From CAZCFB01 sp964511535 (GTDB lineage: Bacteria > Myxococcota_A > Polyangia > GCA-2747355 > CAZCFB01): a DNA stretch of 64,000 nt. This document shows, piece by piece, positions 48,167 through 61,636 of the stretch. The stretch lies in NCBI GenBank assembly GCA_964511535.1, contig CAZEFW010000021.1, positions 10,300 through 74,299 on the forward strand, in the 5' to 3' direction. A model generated the notes under the pieces. The model worked only from the letters and a program-made list of their open reading frames with translations. It was not told the DNA's origin and did no database searches. Each line of letters opens with the position of its first letter. Positions within the stretch are counted from its first letter, which is position 1. A program made the translations under genes and the position numbers.

Positions 48167-50300
48167 AATGCCGGGCTGCGCCCGGCTTGTGGCGCTGCTG
48201 GTGATCACCCTTTTGCTCGCAGGGTGCCCTCGTCCGGCCGTGAAGCATGCGCCTCGTGCTGCGGCGGTCGCCGAGGGTGAGCTTGTGGGCTGCCCGGTGG
48301 ACGAGGCGGACTGGGCGCGGTTGCTCGGGGCGGCGCGGGTTTCGGGGGAGCTGGAGCTGGCAGAGTGCAACCTGGCCGACGCGGCCCTGGACCGGGTCCT
48401 GGCGCTCGAGGGGCTGCGGGAGCTGACCCTGTCGGCGGTGCCCTTTTCGGCCACGGCGCTGGCGCGCATCGGGGCGGCGCTGCCCAACCTGCGCGGCCTG
48501 GACCTGAGCATGACCCTCGCCGACGGTGAGACGGTGGCGGCGCTGGCGCAGCTTCGCCGGCTACAGAGCCTGAACCTGACCGATACCCGGGTGACCGGCG
48601 CAGATCTCGAGCCGCTGGCCCGGCTCACGGCGCTCGAGGAGCTGTACCTGTCGGACCTGGGCAAGCTGTCTGCCGGGGCGCTGAAGCCGCTCGGCGCGCT
48701 GCGCGAGCTGCGGGTGCTCGACCTGAACTACAACGAGCTCGAGCCGGCCGGTGTGGCTGCGGTGGCCAGGCTCCCCCGGCTCGAGACGCTGTTTCTCAAC
48801 GGCGCGGGCTTGCGCGATGCTGACCTCGCCCCGCTCGCCTTCGCAGCTCGCCTCGAGAAGCTGACTCTCGCGCTTAACCGGGGCATCACCGGCCCCGGGC
48901 TGGCGCACCTGGTTGGCCTGAAGCGGCTCCAACAGCTCGACCTGGGGCATGGCAAGCTGGAGCAGGTGGCCGGGACGCACCTGGCGAGGATGGTCCGCCT
49001 GGAGTCGCTGAACCTGTTCGGTACCAAGGCGGGTGATGGCCTGGTGAAGGCGCTGGCGCCGCTGAAGCGGCTGCGAAAGCTCCGGCTGGGATTTACCGGG
49101 GTCACCGACGCGGGGCTGGCGGGGCTGGCGGGGATGCAGGCCCTGGAGGACCTCAACCTGTCTCGCACCGGCGTCGGCGATGCCACGGTCCAGCGCCTGG
49201 CGGCGATGCGCAAGCTGCGCATCCTGTCGCTGTCCGACACCAGGATCACCGACGAAGCCCTGGCCACCCTGGCAGGCCTGCCGGCGCTGGAGCGCCTGAC
49301 CCTGGACCGGACCGGGGTCACGGCCCGGGGGATCGGGCGGCTGGCGAAGCTGAAGCGCCTGAAGGTGCTCCAGGTCAGCGAAACGCCCTCGCCCACCAAG
49401 GAATTGCCGCCCGGCTTCGCGGCCCTGGAGCAGCTGTCCATCCCGGGCACCGGCACAACCGACGCCGCCCTGGCCTGGCTGGTGAAGCTGCCGCGGTTGA
49501 AGCGGCTTTACCTGGGCAACAACCCCATCACCGACAGGGGCGCGGTCACCCTCGGCCGCGTGCGGCAGCTGAGCCACCTCGGGCTGGGCCGAACCCGCAT
49601 CACGGACCGGGGGCTGGCAGCGCTCTCGCGGCTCAAGCGCCTGGAGTCGCTGAGCCTGCAAAACACGAAGGTGACCTCCCGCGGCATCGCCGCCCTGGGG
49701 CCGATGCCGCAGCTCACCGACCTGACGCTGAAAGAGACGCGGGTCAGCGGAGCCGGGCTGGCCAGCCTCGAGGCGCCGGCGTTGACCTCTCTGGACCTGT
49801 CGAGCACTGCCCTGGACGACGAGGGCCTCGCCATCGTGGCCCGGTTCAAGCGGCTCACCTTCCTCGATCTGGCGGACACCAGCGTCACCAGCGCCGGGCT
49901 GGCCAACCTCGGCGCCACGCGACACCTCCTGAGCCTCTCCCTCGAGGGGTGCAAGGTGGGCGACGGCGCATCGATGCTGGTCGGGCTCAGGGTGATGCAG
50001 GACCTCTACCTGGGGCGAGCCGAGATTTGGGACAGACACCTGCCCCACCTGTCCGGGTTGCCGTTGCTGCTGGTGGTGCACCTGGAGCAAACGCACACCA
50101 GCGCCGCGGCGGTGTGCGAGGTTCACCAGCGGCTGGGCAGGCAGGCGTGGAAGGAGGCGTGCGAGGCCCGCAAGGAGGACGAGGTGGCCGAGGCCGAGGA
50201 GCGGGCCCTGGAGGAGGAGGAGCGGCAGATGGAGGAGGCAGACGAGAACCTGCCGCCGGAAGGGGAAGACGAGCACCATGACTGCGGTGAGGAAGAGTAG
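48144..50300 (+). CDS. Leucine-rich-repeat lipoprotein
   Basis: The 718-residue protein has a signal peptide with lipobox LLLAGC. Two starts are possible: ATG at 48144, inside the octamer repeat and encoding MTKRRNDR before the signal, or ATG at 48168 (MPGCARLV). Neither has a ribosome binding site. From about residue 75 there are some 24 LRR units of about 24 residues with the pattern LxxLxLxxTxVTDxGLxxLAxL (for example LRKLRLGFTGVTDAGLAGL), a bacterial LRR type. A Glu-rich tail (EDEVAEAEERALEEEERQ) ends the protein. LRRs bind proteins or glycans, and surface display suggests a recognition role. The partner is unknown. Confidence 0.8.
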   Translation: MTKRRNDRMPGCARLVALLVITLLLAGCPRPAVKHAPRAAAVAEGELVGCPVDEADWARLLGAARVSGELELAECNLADAALDRVLALEGLRELTLSAVPFSATALARIGAALPNLRGLDLSMTLADGETVAALAQLRRLQSLNLTDTRVTGADLEPLARLTALEELYLSDLGKLSAGALKPLGALRELRVLDLNYNELEPAGVAAVARLPRLETLFLNGAGLRDADLAPLAFAARLEKLTLALNRGITGPGLAHLVGLKRLQQLDLGHGKLEQVAGTHLARMVRLESLNLFGTKAGDGLVKALAPLKRLRKLRLGFTGVTDAGLAGLAGMQALEDLNLSRTGVGDATVQRLAAMRKLRILSLSDTRITDEALATLAGLPALERLTLDRTGVTARGIGRLAKLKRLKVLQVSETPSPTKELPPGFAALEQLSIPGTGTTDAALAWLVKLPRLKRLYLGNNPITDRGAVTLGRVRQLSHLGLGRTRITDRGLAALSRLKRLESLSLQNTKVTSRGIAALGPMPQLTDLTLKETRVSGAGLASLEAPALTSLDLSSTALDDEGLAIVARFKRLTFLDLADTSVTSAGLANLGATRHLLSLSLEGCKVGDGASMLVGLRVMQDLYLGRAEIWDRHLPHLSGLPLLLVVHLEQTHTSAAAVCEVHQRLGRQAWKEACEARKEDEVAEAEERALEEEERQMEEADENLPPEGEDEHHDCGEEE

Positions 50301-50376
50301 ACGCGGCCTTCGGTCGCGGAATGCCAGAATGCCAGAATGCCAGAATGAAATGGTAGACGCGGCGGCTCGCCGCGTC
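50301..50376. repeat. Hairpin plus octamer repeat, copy 2, and second hairpin
   Basis: CGCGGCC-TTC-GGTCGCG (50302-50318) begins just after the LRR gene stop. It is followed by three copies of GAATGCCA and then a second stem, GACGCGGCG-GCT-CGCCGCGTC (50356-50376), which overlaps the stop codon of the convergent zinc-ribbon gene. Confidence 0.8.
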
Positions 50377-52651
50377 AGGATGGGTTGTCGGGCAGGCTCG
50401 GGGGCAAGCTGGGGGGAATCGGCGCCGGGATCGGTGCTGGCGCGGGGGCCGGCGCGGGCGCGGGGGCCGGCGCTGGCGCGGGTGTAGGCGCTGGCGTCGG
50501 TGACGGTGCCGGGGCTGGGGCCGGCGCCACACCGAGCTTGCGCTCCAGCTCGCCCACCCACCGCTTGGCGATGCGCGAACGCGTCCCGTTCGGGTGAGCC
50601 CGCAGGTACGCCTTGTAATAGTCGAGGGCCTTCTTGGAGTTGCCCATGGCCTTGTATGATTCGGCCATGCCCACCAGGGCGTCGCCGTAGGTGGGCGACC
50701 GATTCAGCGCCCGCTTGAAGTTGCGAATCGCGGCGCTGGTGCGCTCCTGGTCCAGGTGGCAGTAGGCCAGCCCCACAAGCGCCTCAACACCGGCCGGCTT
50801 CTTCTTCAGCGCCGCCTCGAACAGCTTGAAGGCCTGCATGGTGCGGCCGCGCTCGCTCAGCTTGGACCCGCGCGACACCAGCGAGTCGTAGCTGCCGCCG
50901 ACCGCCACGGGCCTGGGCGACGGAGAGGGCTTCGGGCCAGGCTTGGCCACCTTCGTCGGCGGCTTGGCCGGGTCAGGCTTCGGCGCCGGCTTGGCCGGGT
51001 CAGGCTTCGGCGCCGGCTTGGCCGGGTCGCCGCCCGCTGCCGTCGGCGGGGGCGTGGCTGCCGCGGCCGCCAGCTCATCGCGCAGCTCCTTGGCCCAGTT
51101 GTGCTCGGCGTTATCAGCCAGGATCACCTTGACCTGCTGCGTGGCCAGCTCGAACTGCTTGCTGCGCAAGTAGAGCATCGCCAATTGCTGGCTGGCGCGC
51201 AGCACCTTGACCCCCGTGGAGCGGGCCTTGGTGTGGGCCTGCTTGAACAGCCCCTCGGCCTTGAGGTTCTCCTTCTTGCCCAGCCAGAACGCGCCCTCGA
51301 CGTAGTAGCTCTCCGCGTCCTCGCCGGCCGCCTTGCGGCACGCCTTGAGCAGGGGCAGCACCTGCTCCTGCCCCCTGCCTTGCAGCCGCAGGTAGTCAGC
51401 CATGGCGCGCTTGACCAGGCCCCGGTTCTCCCCCGCATGGCCGGCCGCGTTGACATACTGCCCCGCCGCCTCCAGCCGCTCTGCGGCCAGGGTCATCAGC
51501 TTGGTGGCCCGGGCCCGCAGCTCCTTGGCCTGCTCCAGCTTGGCCGGGTCGGGTCCGGGCGCCGCCGCGGGCTTGGGCCCCTTCGCCCCGGCTGCCGGCG
51601 CCGCGGCCGCGGCTTGCTCCAAGCGGTCGGCGCGCAGCTCGAGCAGCCACGCGCTGTCGCGCAGGTGCTGCACCCAGGTGGTCAACACCTCGGCACGCGC
51701 CGCCTTGGACAGGCCGTCGGATGGGTCGGCCTGTCCCAGCGCGGCCTCAGCCTCCTTGAGGCTGTGCCCGTCGTCCTTGAGCATCAGCGCGCGCGCTTTC
51801 TTGAACGCCTCTGAGGGCTCCTCCGTCCCCCCGCCGAACAGACCCATCTTGTAGGCGCCGAAGCCGCCGCCGCCGAGCAAGCCGAGCAGGAGCACGATGA
51901 AGAAGAACGCCTTGCCCTTGCCGGACGGGACGTCGTCATAGATTTCCGAATCGGTGGGGATATATCCCGCAGGGTCGCGGACCTCATCCTCGCTCTCCCA
52001 CGCTGCCTGCTGACCGACGGAGTCGTTGAAGTGGGCGTCCTCGCCGCTGGCGAACGCAGGCTCCTCGGGCTCCAGGTCGCCGCCCAGCTCGTCCGGCTCA
52101 TCCTGGCTGAAGAACTCCTCTTCCGCTGGCTGAGCAGCAGGCGCAGGTTCCGGCGCTGGCACCGGCGCAGGCGCAGGCTCTGGCTCTGGCGCTGGCGCGG
52201 GCACGGGCGCTGGATCGGGCTGGGGCATGGGCCCTGCCCCCGACACCGACGAGATGGCCTGCTCCACCACCTGGAAGAACGGCGCGAGCTCGGGGATGTC
52301 CCCCAGGGCGCGCCAGGTCTCGCCGGAGCGCGAGATCTGATCCTCGCGCACCACTTTGCGCTGGACGATCCACTCCTGCAGGGTGGTCCGGTCTGTGAAG
52401 TTGTAGATGTTGCCGTCTGTGGTCCGGATCATCCAGGGTCGTGTATCGGAGTCATCCCCGATGGGCATGACGCCGGAAGCGGATCCGCCCCCCGCGGGAG
52501 AGCCCGCGACAGGCTCCATCTCCACCACCGCCTTGCGGCGCACCTTGAACATGTAGTTGCAACTGGTGCACTTGACGGTGACCCCCGCCTCCGTGACCTT
52601 GGAGTCTTCAAACTCGTATTCCGTACCGCACTGCGGACAGGTGATATCCAT
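50375..52651 (-). CDS. MJ0042-type zinc-ribbon / GYF-like / TM / TPR protein
   Basis: The ATG at 52651, with GAGG nearby upstream, gives 758 residues. The N-terminal zinc ribbon has C5, C8, C28 and C31 (CPQC and CTSC) in the MJ0042 form common in Myxococcota and related groups. A GYF_2/DUF4339-like segment follows (WMIRTTDGNIYNFTDRTTLQ, then DQISRSGETWRALGDI). Then come a Pro/Ala linker, one membrane helix (AFFFIVLLLGLLGGGGFGAY, about 235-255), a helical TPR region, Pro/Lys linkers (KPAPKPDPA repeats) and a C-terminal TPR domain. The layout suggests a cytoplasmic sensor or scaffold linked through the membrane to periplasmic TPRs. The zinc-ribbon gene at 52767 has the same plan. Confidence 0.78.
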   Translation of the reverse strand: MDITCPQCGTEYEFEDSKVTEAGVTVKCTSCNYMFKVRRKAVVEMEPVAGSPAGGGSASGVMPIGDDSDTRPWMIRTTDGNIYNFTDRTTLQEWIVQRKVVREDQISRSGETWRALGDIPELAPFFQVVEQAISSVSGAGPMPQPDPAPVPAPAPEPEPAPAPVPAPEPAPAAQPAEEEFFSQDEPDELGGDLEPEEPAFASGEDAHFNDSVGQQAAWESEDEVRDPAGYIPTDSEIYDDVPSGKGKAFFFIVLLLGLLGGGGFGAYKMGLFGGGTEEPSEAFKKARALMLKDDGHSLKEAEAALGQADPSDGLSKAARAEVLTTWVQHLRDSAWLLELRADRLEQAAAAAPAAGAKGPKPAAAPGPDPAKLEQAKELRARATKLMTLAAERLEAAGQYVNAAGHAGENRGLVKRAMADYLRLQGRGQEQVLPLLKACRKAAGEDAESYYVEGAFWLGKKENLKAEGLFKQAHTKARSTGVKVLRASQQLAMLYLRSKQFELATQQVKVILADNAEHNWAKELRDELAAAAATPPPTAAGGDPAKPAPKPDPAKPAPKPDPAKPPTKVAKPGPKPSPSPRPVAVGGSYDSLVSRGSKLSERGRTMQAFKLFEAALKKKPAGVEALVGLAYCHLDQERTSAAIRNFKRALNRSPTYGDALVGMAESYKAMGNSKKALDYYKAYLRAHPNGTRSRIAKRWVGELERKLGVAPAPAPAPSPTPAPTPAPAPAPAPAPAPAPAPIPAPIPPSLPPSLPDNPS

Positions 52652-52766
52652 GCGAGCGTCCTCGGGACCGCCCAAACTCTCGGCGGCCGAGCCAGTGTAT
52701 CAAACCAACCTACCCAACACAAAGAAGCGGAGCAACATTAAGAGCGATATCTGACAGTTAACCAGG

Positions 52767-54350
52767 CTATTGCGACAGAGTGACATCGGGCAGCTTCAAC
52801 TCACGGGGGGGATCGGCCACCGCGCCGCCCGCCGAGCCGCCAGCAGCACCCCTGTCGATCATATCCAGCCGCTTGCCCATCTCTTCCCTGTCCGGCGCCA
52901 GGTCCAGGATTTTTTTGCGCACCCTGGCCGCCTCGTCGTCCCGCGAGGCGCGCCCGAGGGCGTGGTACAGCAGCAGGTGCACCTCCAGGCTGCCAGGCAG
53001 GGCCGCCGCGACCCGCTTCAGCCGATCCGCGGCCTGGCCCGGCATGCCCCGGGACAGGTGAGTCATTCCGTCGAGCAGCAGCACCTCGTGCGCGTCGGGC
53101 GCCACCTCGAGCGCCTTCTGCAGCTGCTCGTCGCTCTTTTCCGGATCCACCGCGGCGAGCACGGTGGCGAGCAGCACCCGGGAGGGCCAGTGCCCCGGGG
53201 TCTTTATCACCGCGCGGCGCAGCTGCCCGAGGGCGTGCTCCACGTCCCCCTGGGCAAGCAGCAGCCGCGCCAGCCCGGCCATGCGCGGGGCGTCCTCCCT
53301 CAGGGTCAGAGCCTTGCGCGCCGCGGACACGGCATCGCGGGTGCCGCCTGCCGTGGCCAGCACCTGGGCCCGCGCCAGCTGCAAGGTCGCGCTGGGGGCC
53401 GCCGCCGCCACCGCGGCGCCGGACTGGGCGTAGGCGCGGTCGGCCCGGTCCTTGCCCCGCTGCAGGGCGCGCAGGCTGAGCAGGTGGGCCGCAGCCGAGG
53501 CATCCCCCAGCAGCTTGAGCCCCTCGCGTGGCGCGGCCATGGCCTTGATATCCGGCTCCCGGGCCCAGGCAGGAAGCTCCAGGGCGGTCATCGGGTCGAG
53601 GGACAGCAGCGGCTCGCCCCCCAGCTCGCCCGGGCGATAGACCACCGCGGCGTAGCGCCCCAGGACGCCGCTGACATCCGCCACGCCGGCAGGGGCGCTT
53701 GACTTGAACCGCTCGGCCAACACCGCCGGCAGATCCGCCGCGCGCAGCGCCGCCACCAGCAGGGCGCACAGCTCCAGGCTCGTCACCTCGTCGCCCCTGG
53801 CGCCCTTTCCGACGTCATTTGGCGCGTCATTTGGCGCGTCATTTAGCGTGAGCAGCGCCTCGGGCTCCCGCGCCGCCCAGCCGGGCTGCCCGGAGAGCAG
53901 CGGCCGCCGGCCGGCCATCGCCTTGACCACCGCGGCAGCCACGGCCCGGGCCCGCGCCGCCGGGTCGTCCCCGTCCACGCCGCCCGCCAGCGCCTCCACT
54001 GCCTCGCCTACCTTCAGCGGGGAAACCGCGGCCAGGTCCGCGGGCACGCCGCGCTTGACCAGGGTGGCGCGCAGGGTGGCGGCGTCCAGGGCCGCGAGCT
54101 GACCCGGCGCAGGCAGCTCGGTCTTGCGCTTGTGCAGCAGCAGGCCCGCCCCGGCGGCCAGGGCCAGCGCGCAGACCACCAGGGCGATGACCAGCTTGCC
54201 CCCGCGACGTCGCCCCGGCTGCTTTGGCGCCGCCGAGGCCTCCTCCAGGGGCAGCAGGCCGTTCTGCCTCAGGCAACGCGGGCAGCGCAGGCGTCCGTGG
54301 CCCTCGTGAACGAACGGCGCGTCACAGTTGGTGCACTGGTACTCGGACAT
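52767..54350 (-). CDS. Zinc-ribbon / TM / TPR protein
   Basis: The 527-residue protein has C6, C9, C23 and C26 (CTNC and CPRC) at its N-terminus, one membrane helix (LVIALVVCALALAAGAGLLL, about 53-72) and a long Ala-rich domain. TPR-like repeats occupy the C-terminal half (SLRALQRGKDRADRAYAQSG, RLLLAQGDVEHALGQLRRAV). It shares this order of parts with the neighbouring gene at 50375, which it precedes by 115 bases on the same strand. The two may form a complex, which is inference. No ribosome binding site is evident at the ATG at 54350. Confidence 0.72.
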   Translation of the reverse strand: MSEYQCTNCDAPFVHEGHGRLRCPRCLRQNGLLPLEEASAAPKQPGRRRGGKLVIALVVCALALAAGAGLLLHKRKTELPAPGQLAALDAATLRATLVKRGVPADLAAVSPLKVGEAVEALAGGVDGDDPAARARAVAAAVVKAMAGRRPLLSGQPGWAAREPEALLTLNDAPNDAPNDVGKGARGDEVTSLELCALLVAALRAADLPAVLAERFKSSAPAGVADVSGVLGRYAAVVYRPGELGGEPLLSLDPMTALELPAWAREPDIKAMAAPREGLKLLGDASAAAHLLSLRALQRGKDRADRAYAQSGAAVAAAAPSATLQLARAQVLATAGGTRDAVSAARKALTLREDAPRMAGLARLLLAQGDVEHALGQLRRAVIKTPGHWPSRVLLATVLAAVDPEKSDEQLQKALEVAPDAHEVLLLDGMTHLSRGMPGQAADRLKRVAAALPGSLEVHLLLYHALGRASRDDEAARVRKKILDLAPDREEMGKRLDMIDRGAAGGSAGGAVADPPRELKLPDVTLSQ

Positions 54351-54432
54351 GGAGTGCGGGGTAGCAAACCCGGCGCGCGTTGTCCAGGCGCATGGGCTGG
54401 ATCACGCGGCAAGATGCAGCGTCTACCCGCAG

Positions 54433-54451
54433 AAGCGGCGTCTCGCCGCTT
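54433..54451. terminator. Hairpin near the EEP gene end
   Basis: AAGCGGCG-TCT-CGCCGCTT forms a perfect eight-pair stem 18 bases past the stop of the EEP lipoprotein gene. No T-run follows. On the minus strand CTGCGGGTAGACG follows the stem, recalling the repeat at other gene ends. Confidence 0.45.
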
Positions 54452-54469
54452 CCGGGCCCCTCGCCGACG

Positions 54470-55762
54470 TCACGGGTTACGAAGCTTCAGGTCTGCCATG
54501 ACCGGGCGGTGGTCCGAGGCCCCGTAGCTTGTGCCGCACGGTAGCGGTCCGGCGCCCTTCTTGTTCAGGTAGTGGCCCGCGGGGGCGTCGTCCTTGCCGT
54601 TGTCGGCGCACGCCTCGTAAACCTCGTCGCCCGAAAGCTCGGCGCCCCGGTAGTACAAAAAGTCGATGCGCTTGCCCGACGGGATGCGGGTGCCGTAGGC
54701 GGTGGTGGAGTCCTCGTGGGTCGGGTCGGTGAGCTTCAAGCCCTCCGCCTTGAGCACCGCGAACGGGTGGTAAGTGATGGGGTAGCTCAGGTCCTTGCCC
54801 AGGGCGTAAGAGTAGGGCATGCCCCAGGGCGCCTTTTGGTAGATCCAGCCCAGGGTGGCGCCGTCCAGCTCCTCGTTGAAGTCGCCCAGCACCACCACCG
54901 CGTCGCCGGGGTGGGCCTTGCGGTGCTGGCGCAGGATGTCGCGGATCCGCAGCATCTCCACCTGCCGGCGCACCCGGTCGGCGTCCTTGAAGCCCGACTT
55001 GAGGTGCGCGTTGACCACCAGCAGGTGGCGATTGAGCGTGGGCACCTTGACGCGCACGGTGACGATGTCGCGGCCGGTCTCGTTGGCCCAGCTGTGGGGG
55101 CTGATGTCGTCGGAGGAGCGCGAGCGGCCCTGCACCACGGGGAACTTGCTGAGGCAGGCGTTGGTCAGACCGCCCGCCATGGGGGTGGAGACCTTGCCCT
55201 GAAACCAGTGCGGGTATCCCGTGGCCTTGGCCAGCGCGATGAACCGGTACCCCTCGTAGTCCTTGACCTCCTGCAGGCAGATCACGTCGGCCCCTACCCT
55301 GGTGATCACCTTGCGCAGCGCGGCGAAGCCCGAACTGGTGCTGCTGCCCAGGTACTGCACGTTGAACGAGGCCACCCGCACGGTGCGGCTGACCTTGCAG
55401 CGCGCGCTCTTTTTGCAGCCGTAGTCATCGCAGTCGGTGTAGCCGTCGCCGTCGTTGTCGATGCCGTCGCGGCACTCGGCCTCGCTGTCCTCGTACCGGT
55501 CGCAAAACGGCTGGGGCCTGCAGCCGTAGTCCTTGCAGTCGAAGTACCCGTCGCCGTCGTTGTCCAGCCCGTCCTTGCAGCGCGCCGGGCCGTCCTCGCG
55601 CTGAGTCGGCAGCTTCCACATGGGGTTGACGCTGCTCAGCCCGCCCTCGGGCGGGTCCACCACGGGCGGCGGCTCGGCCGGGCTGCAGGCGGCGGCCAGC
55701 AGCAGGGCCGCGCAGGCGAGCATGGGGGTGGTCGTGGACGTCCTGGGGGCCGCGCTGGGCAT
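54470..55762 (-). CDS. Endonuclease/exonuclease/phosphatase-family lipoprotein with Cys-Asp repeats
   Basis: I chose the ATG at 55762 because GGAGG lies seven bases upstream; an earlier ATG at 55795 would add 11 residues before the signal. The 430-residue product has a lipobox (LLLAAAC). Two repeats, CKDGLDNDGDGYFDCKDYGC and CRDGIDNDGDGYTDCDDYGC, of the calcium-binding-like type common in Myxococcota, come before the catalytic domain. That domain has the EEP motifs: SFNVQYLG, CLQEV, NAHLKSG, VVLGDFN, IDFLYYRG and SDHRPV at the end. The conserved E, D, N and H are all present, so phosphodiesterase activity (nuclease, sphingomyelinase or inositol phosphatase type) is likely at the surface. The substrate is unknown. 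Confidence 0.85.
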   Translation of the reverse strand: MPSAAPRTSTTTPMLACAALLLAAACSPAEPPPVVDPPEGGLSSVNPMWKLPTQREDGPARCKDGLDNDGDGYFDCKDYGCRPQPFCDRYEDSEAECRDGIDNDGDGYTDCDDYGCKKSARCKVSRTVRVASFNVQYLGSSTSSGFAALRKVITRVGADVICLQEVKDYEGYRFIALAKATGYPHWFQGKVSTPMAGGLTNACLSKFPVVQGRSRSSDDISPHSWANETGRDIVTVRVKVPTLNRHLLVVNAHLKSGFKDADRVRRQVEMLRIRDILRQHRKAHPGDAVVVLGDFNEELDGATLGWIYQKAPWGMPYSYALGKDLSYPITYHPFAVLKAEGLKLTDPTHEDSTTAYGTRIPSGKRIDFLYYRGAELSGDEVYEACADNGKDDAPAGHYLNKKGAGPLPCGTSYGASDHRPVMADLKLRNP

Positions 55763-55839
55763 CGGGGTTCCTCCGGCTGATTGTTTTTGTGCCATCAGAC
55801 GGTTGAACGGGCAGGCAGCCGGATGTCGCAGGGGCGGCG

Positions 55840-56778
55840 CTATTTTTTTTCAGATTCGTCCAGGCTGGCGAAGATCGACACCTCCAGCCGGCTCTCGATG
55901 AGGCGGATGATGCTCTCGCACTCCTCCTGGCTCACCTGCAGCCGCGACATCATGGCGGCGCGGGTCTGCTCCAGCAGCGCGGCGCGGATGCGGTGCAGCT
56001 CCCGGGCAGCGGTGGCGCGATGGATGCGGTACAGCGCGCCGATGCGATCGATGCTCAGGCCGTCGAGGTAGTAGTGCCGAAGGATGTTGCGCCGGCGCGG
56101 GGTGAGGCTGGCCATGGCCACGGAGAAGGCGCGCTTGAACTCGGCCCGGTAGTGCCCCTTGAGGTACGCCGCCTCGGGGTCGCCGGCATCGCCCACCGCG
56201 GCGCCGGCCAGCCGCTCCTCCTCCAGCCCGGTCCAGCGGCGCTGCTGCTCGGAGAAGCGGTACACCTCCCGCATGGCCGATACGCGCACCCAGCCGGCGA
56301 GGCTGCCGCGGCCGGCGTAGCGCGCGATGGCCGGGCCAGGGCCGTCGGGGCCCTCTCTTCCCACCAGCATGCGCTCGCGCAGTAGCTGCTTGATCTCGTC
56401 GCGCAGCTCCGGCGGAGTGCCCGCGCGGGCCAGGGCGCGCTCAACAAGGGGGAAGTGAGTTGTCTCGAAGGCGGCGACGGCCGTACCATCGCCCGACGCG
56501 CAATGAAACGCGAGGTACAGGTCGGCGAAGTGCAACGACTCGAGCCAACAGGTCGGGTCCTGACCCTCGGGCAGTCGGCGGGCCAGGGCAGGCAGGAACC
56601 CGGACAGCCCCGGCTGCAGGCCAGGCCAGCGCTGGTCAGCCTCCGTGGCCAGCCGATGGATGAGGGCCTCCACCTCGGGCGCCGACGCCGGCGCGCCGCC
56701 CTCCCCTGTCAGGCCCTGCTGGAAACAGCGGGCCCAGCTCGTCTTGCCCGGGCCGTGGTCCATGGAGTGCACAAACAT
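55840..56778 (-). CDS. gmx1-like sigma-70 family factor
   Basis: From the ATG at 56778 the product is 312 residues; an ATG at 56763 is an alternative and neither has a ribosome binding site. The N-terminal half includes WLESLHFADLYLAFHCASGD and FETTHFPLVERALARAG. Region 2-like RGSLAGWVRVSAMREVYRF follows, and a helix-turn-helix of region 4 type, LTPRRRNILRHYYLDGLSIDRIGALYRIHRATAARELHRIR. This matches the sigma factor group expanded in Myxococcus and Gemmata (Sig-70_gmx1). The divergent neighbour carries an N-terminal anti-sigma-type zinc domain, so the two are a plausible sigma/anti-sigma pair. It may control that kinase gene or distant targets. Confidence 0.8.
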   Translation of the reverse strand: MFVHSMDHGPGKTSWARCFQQGLTGEGGAPASAPEVEALIHRLATEADQRWPGLQPGLSGFLPALARRLPEGQDPTCWLESLHFADLYLAFHCASGDGTAVAAFETTHFPLVERALARAGTPPELRDEIKQLLRERMLVGREGPDGPGPAIARYAGRGSLAGWVRVSAMREVYRFSEQQRRWTGLEEERLAGAAVGDAGDPEAAYLKGHYRAEFKRAFSVAMASLTPRRRNILRHYYLDGLSIDRIGALYRIHRATAARELHRIRAALLEQTRAAMMSRLQVSQEECESIIRLIESRLEVSIFASLDESEKK

Positions 56779-56784
56779 TAGGTG

Positions 56785-61620
<4,836 letters not shown>

Positions 61621-61636
61621 GTCGACCCGCAGACCG

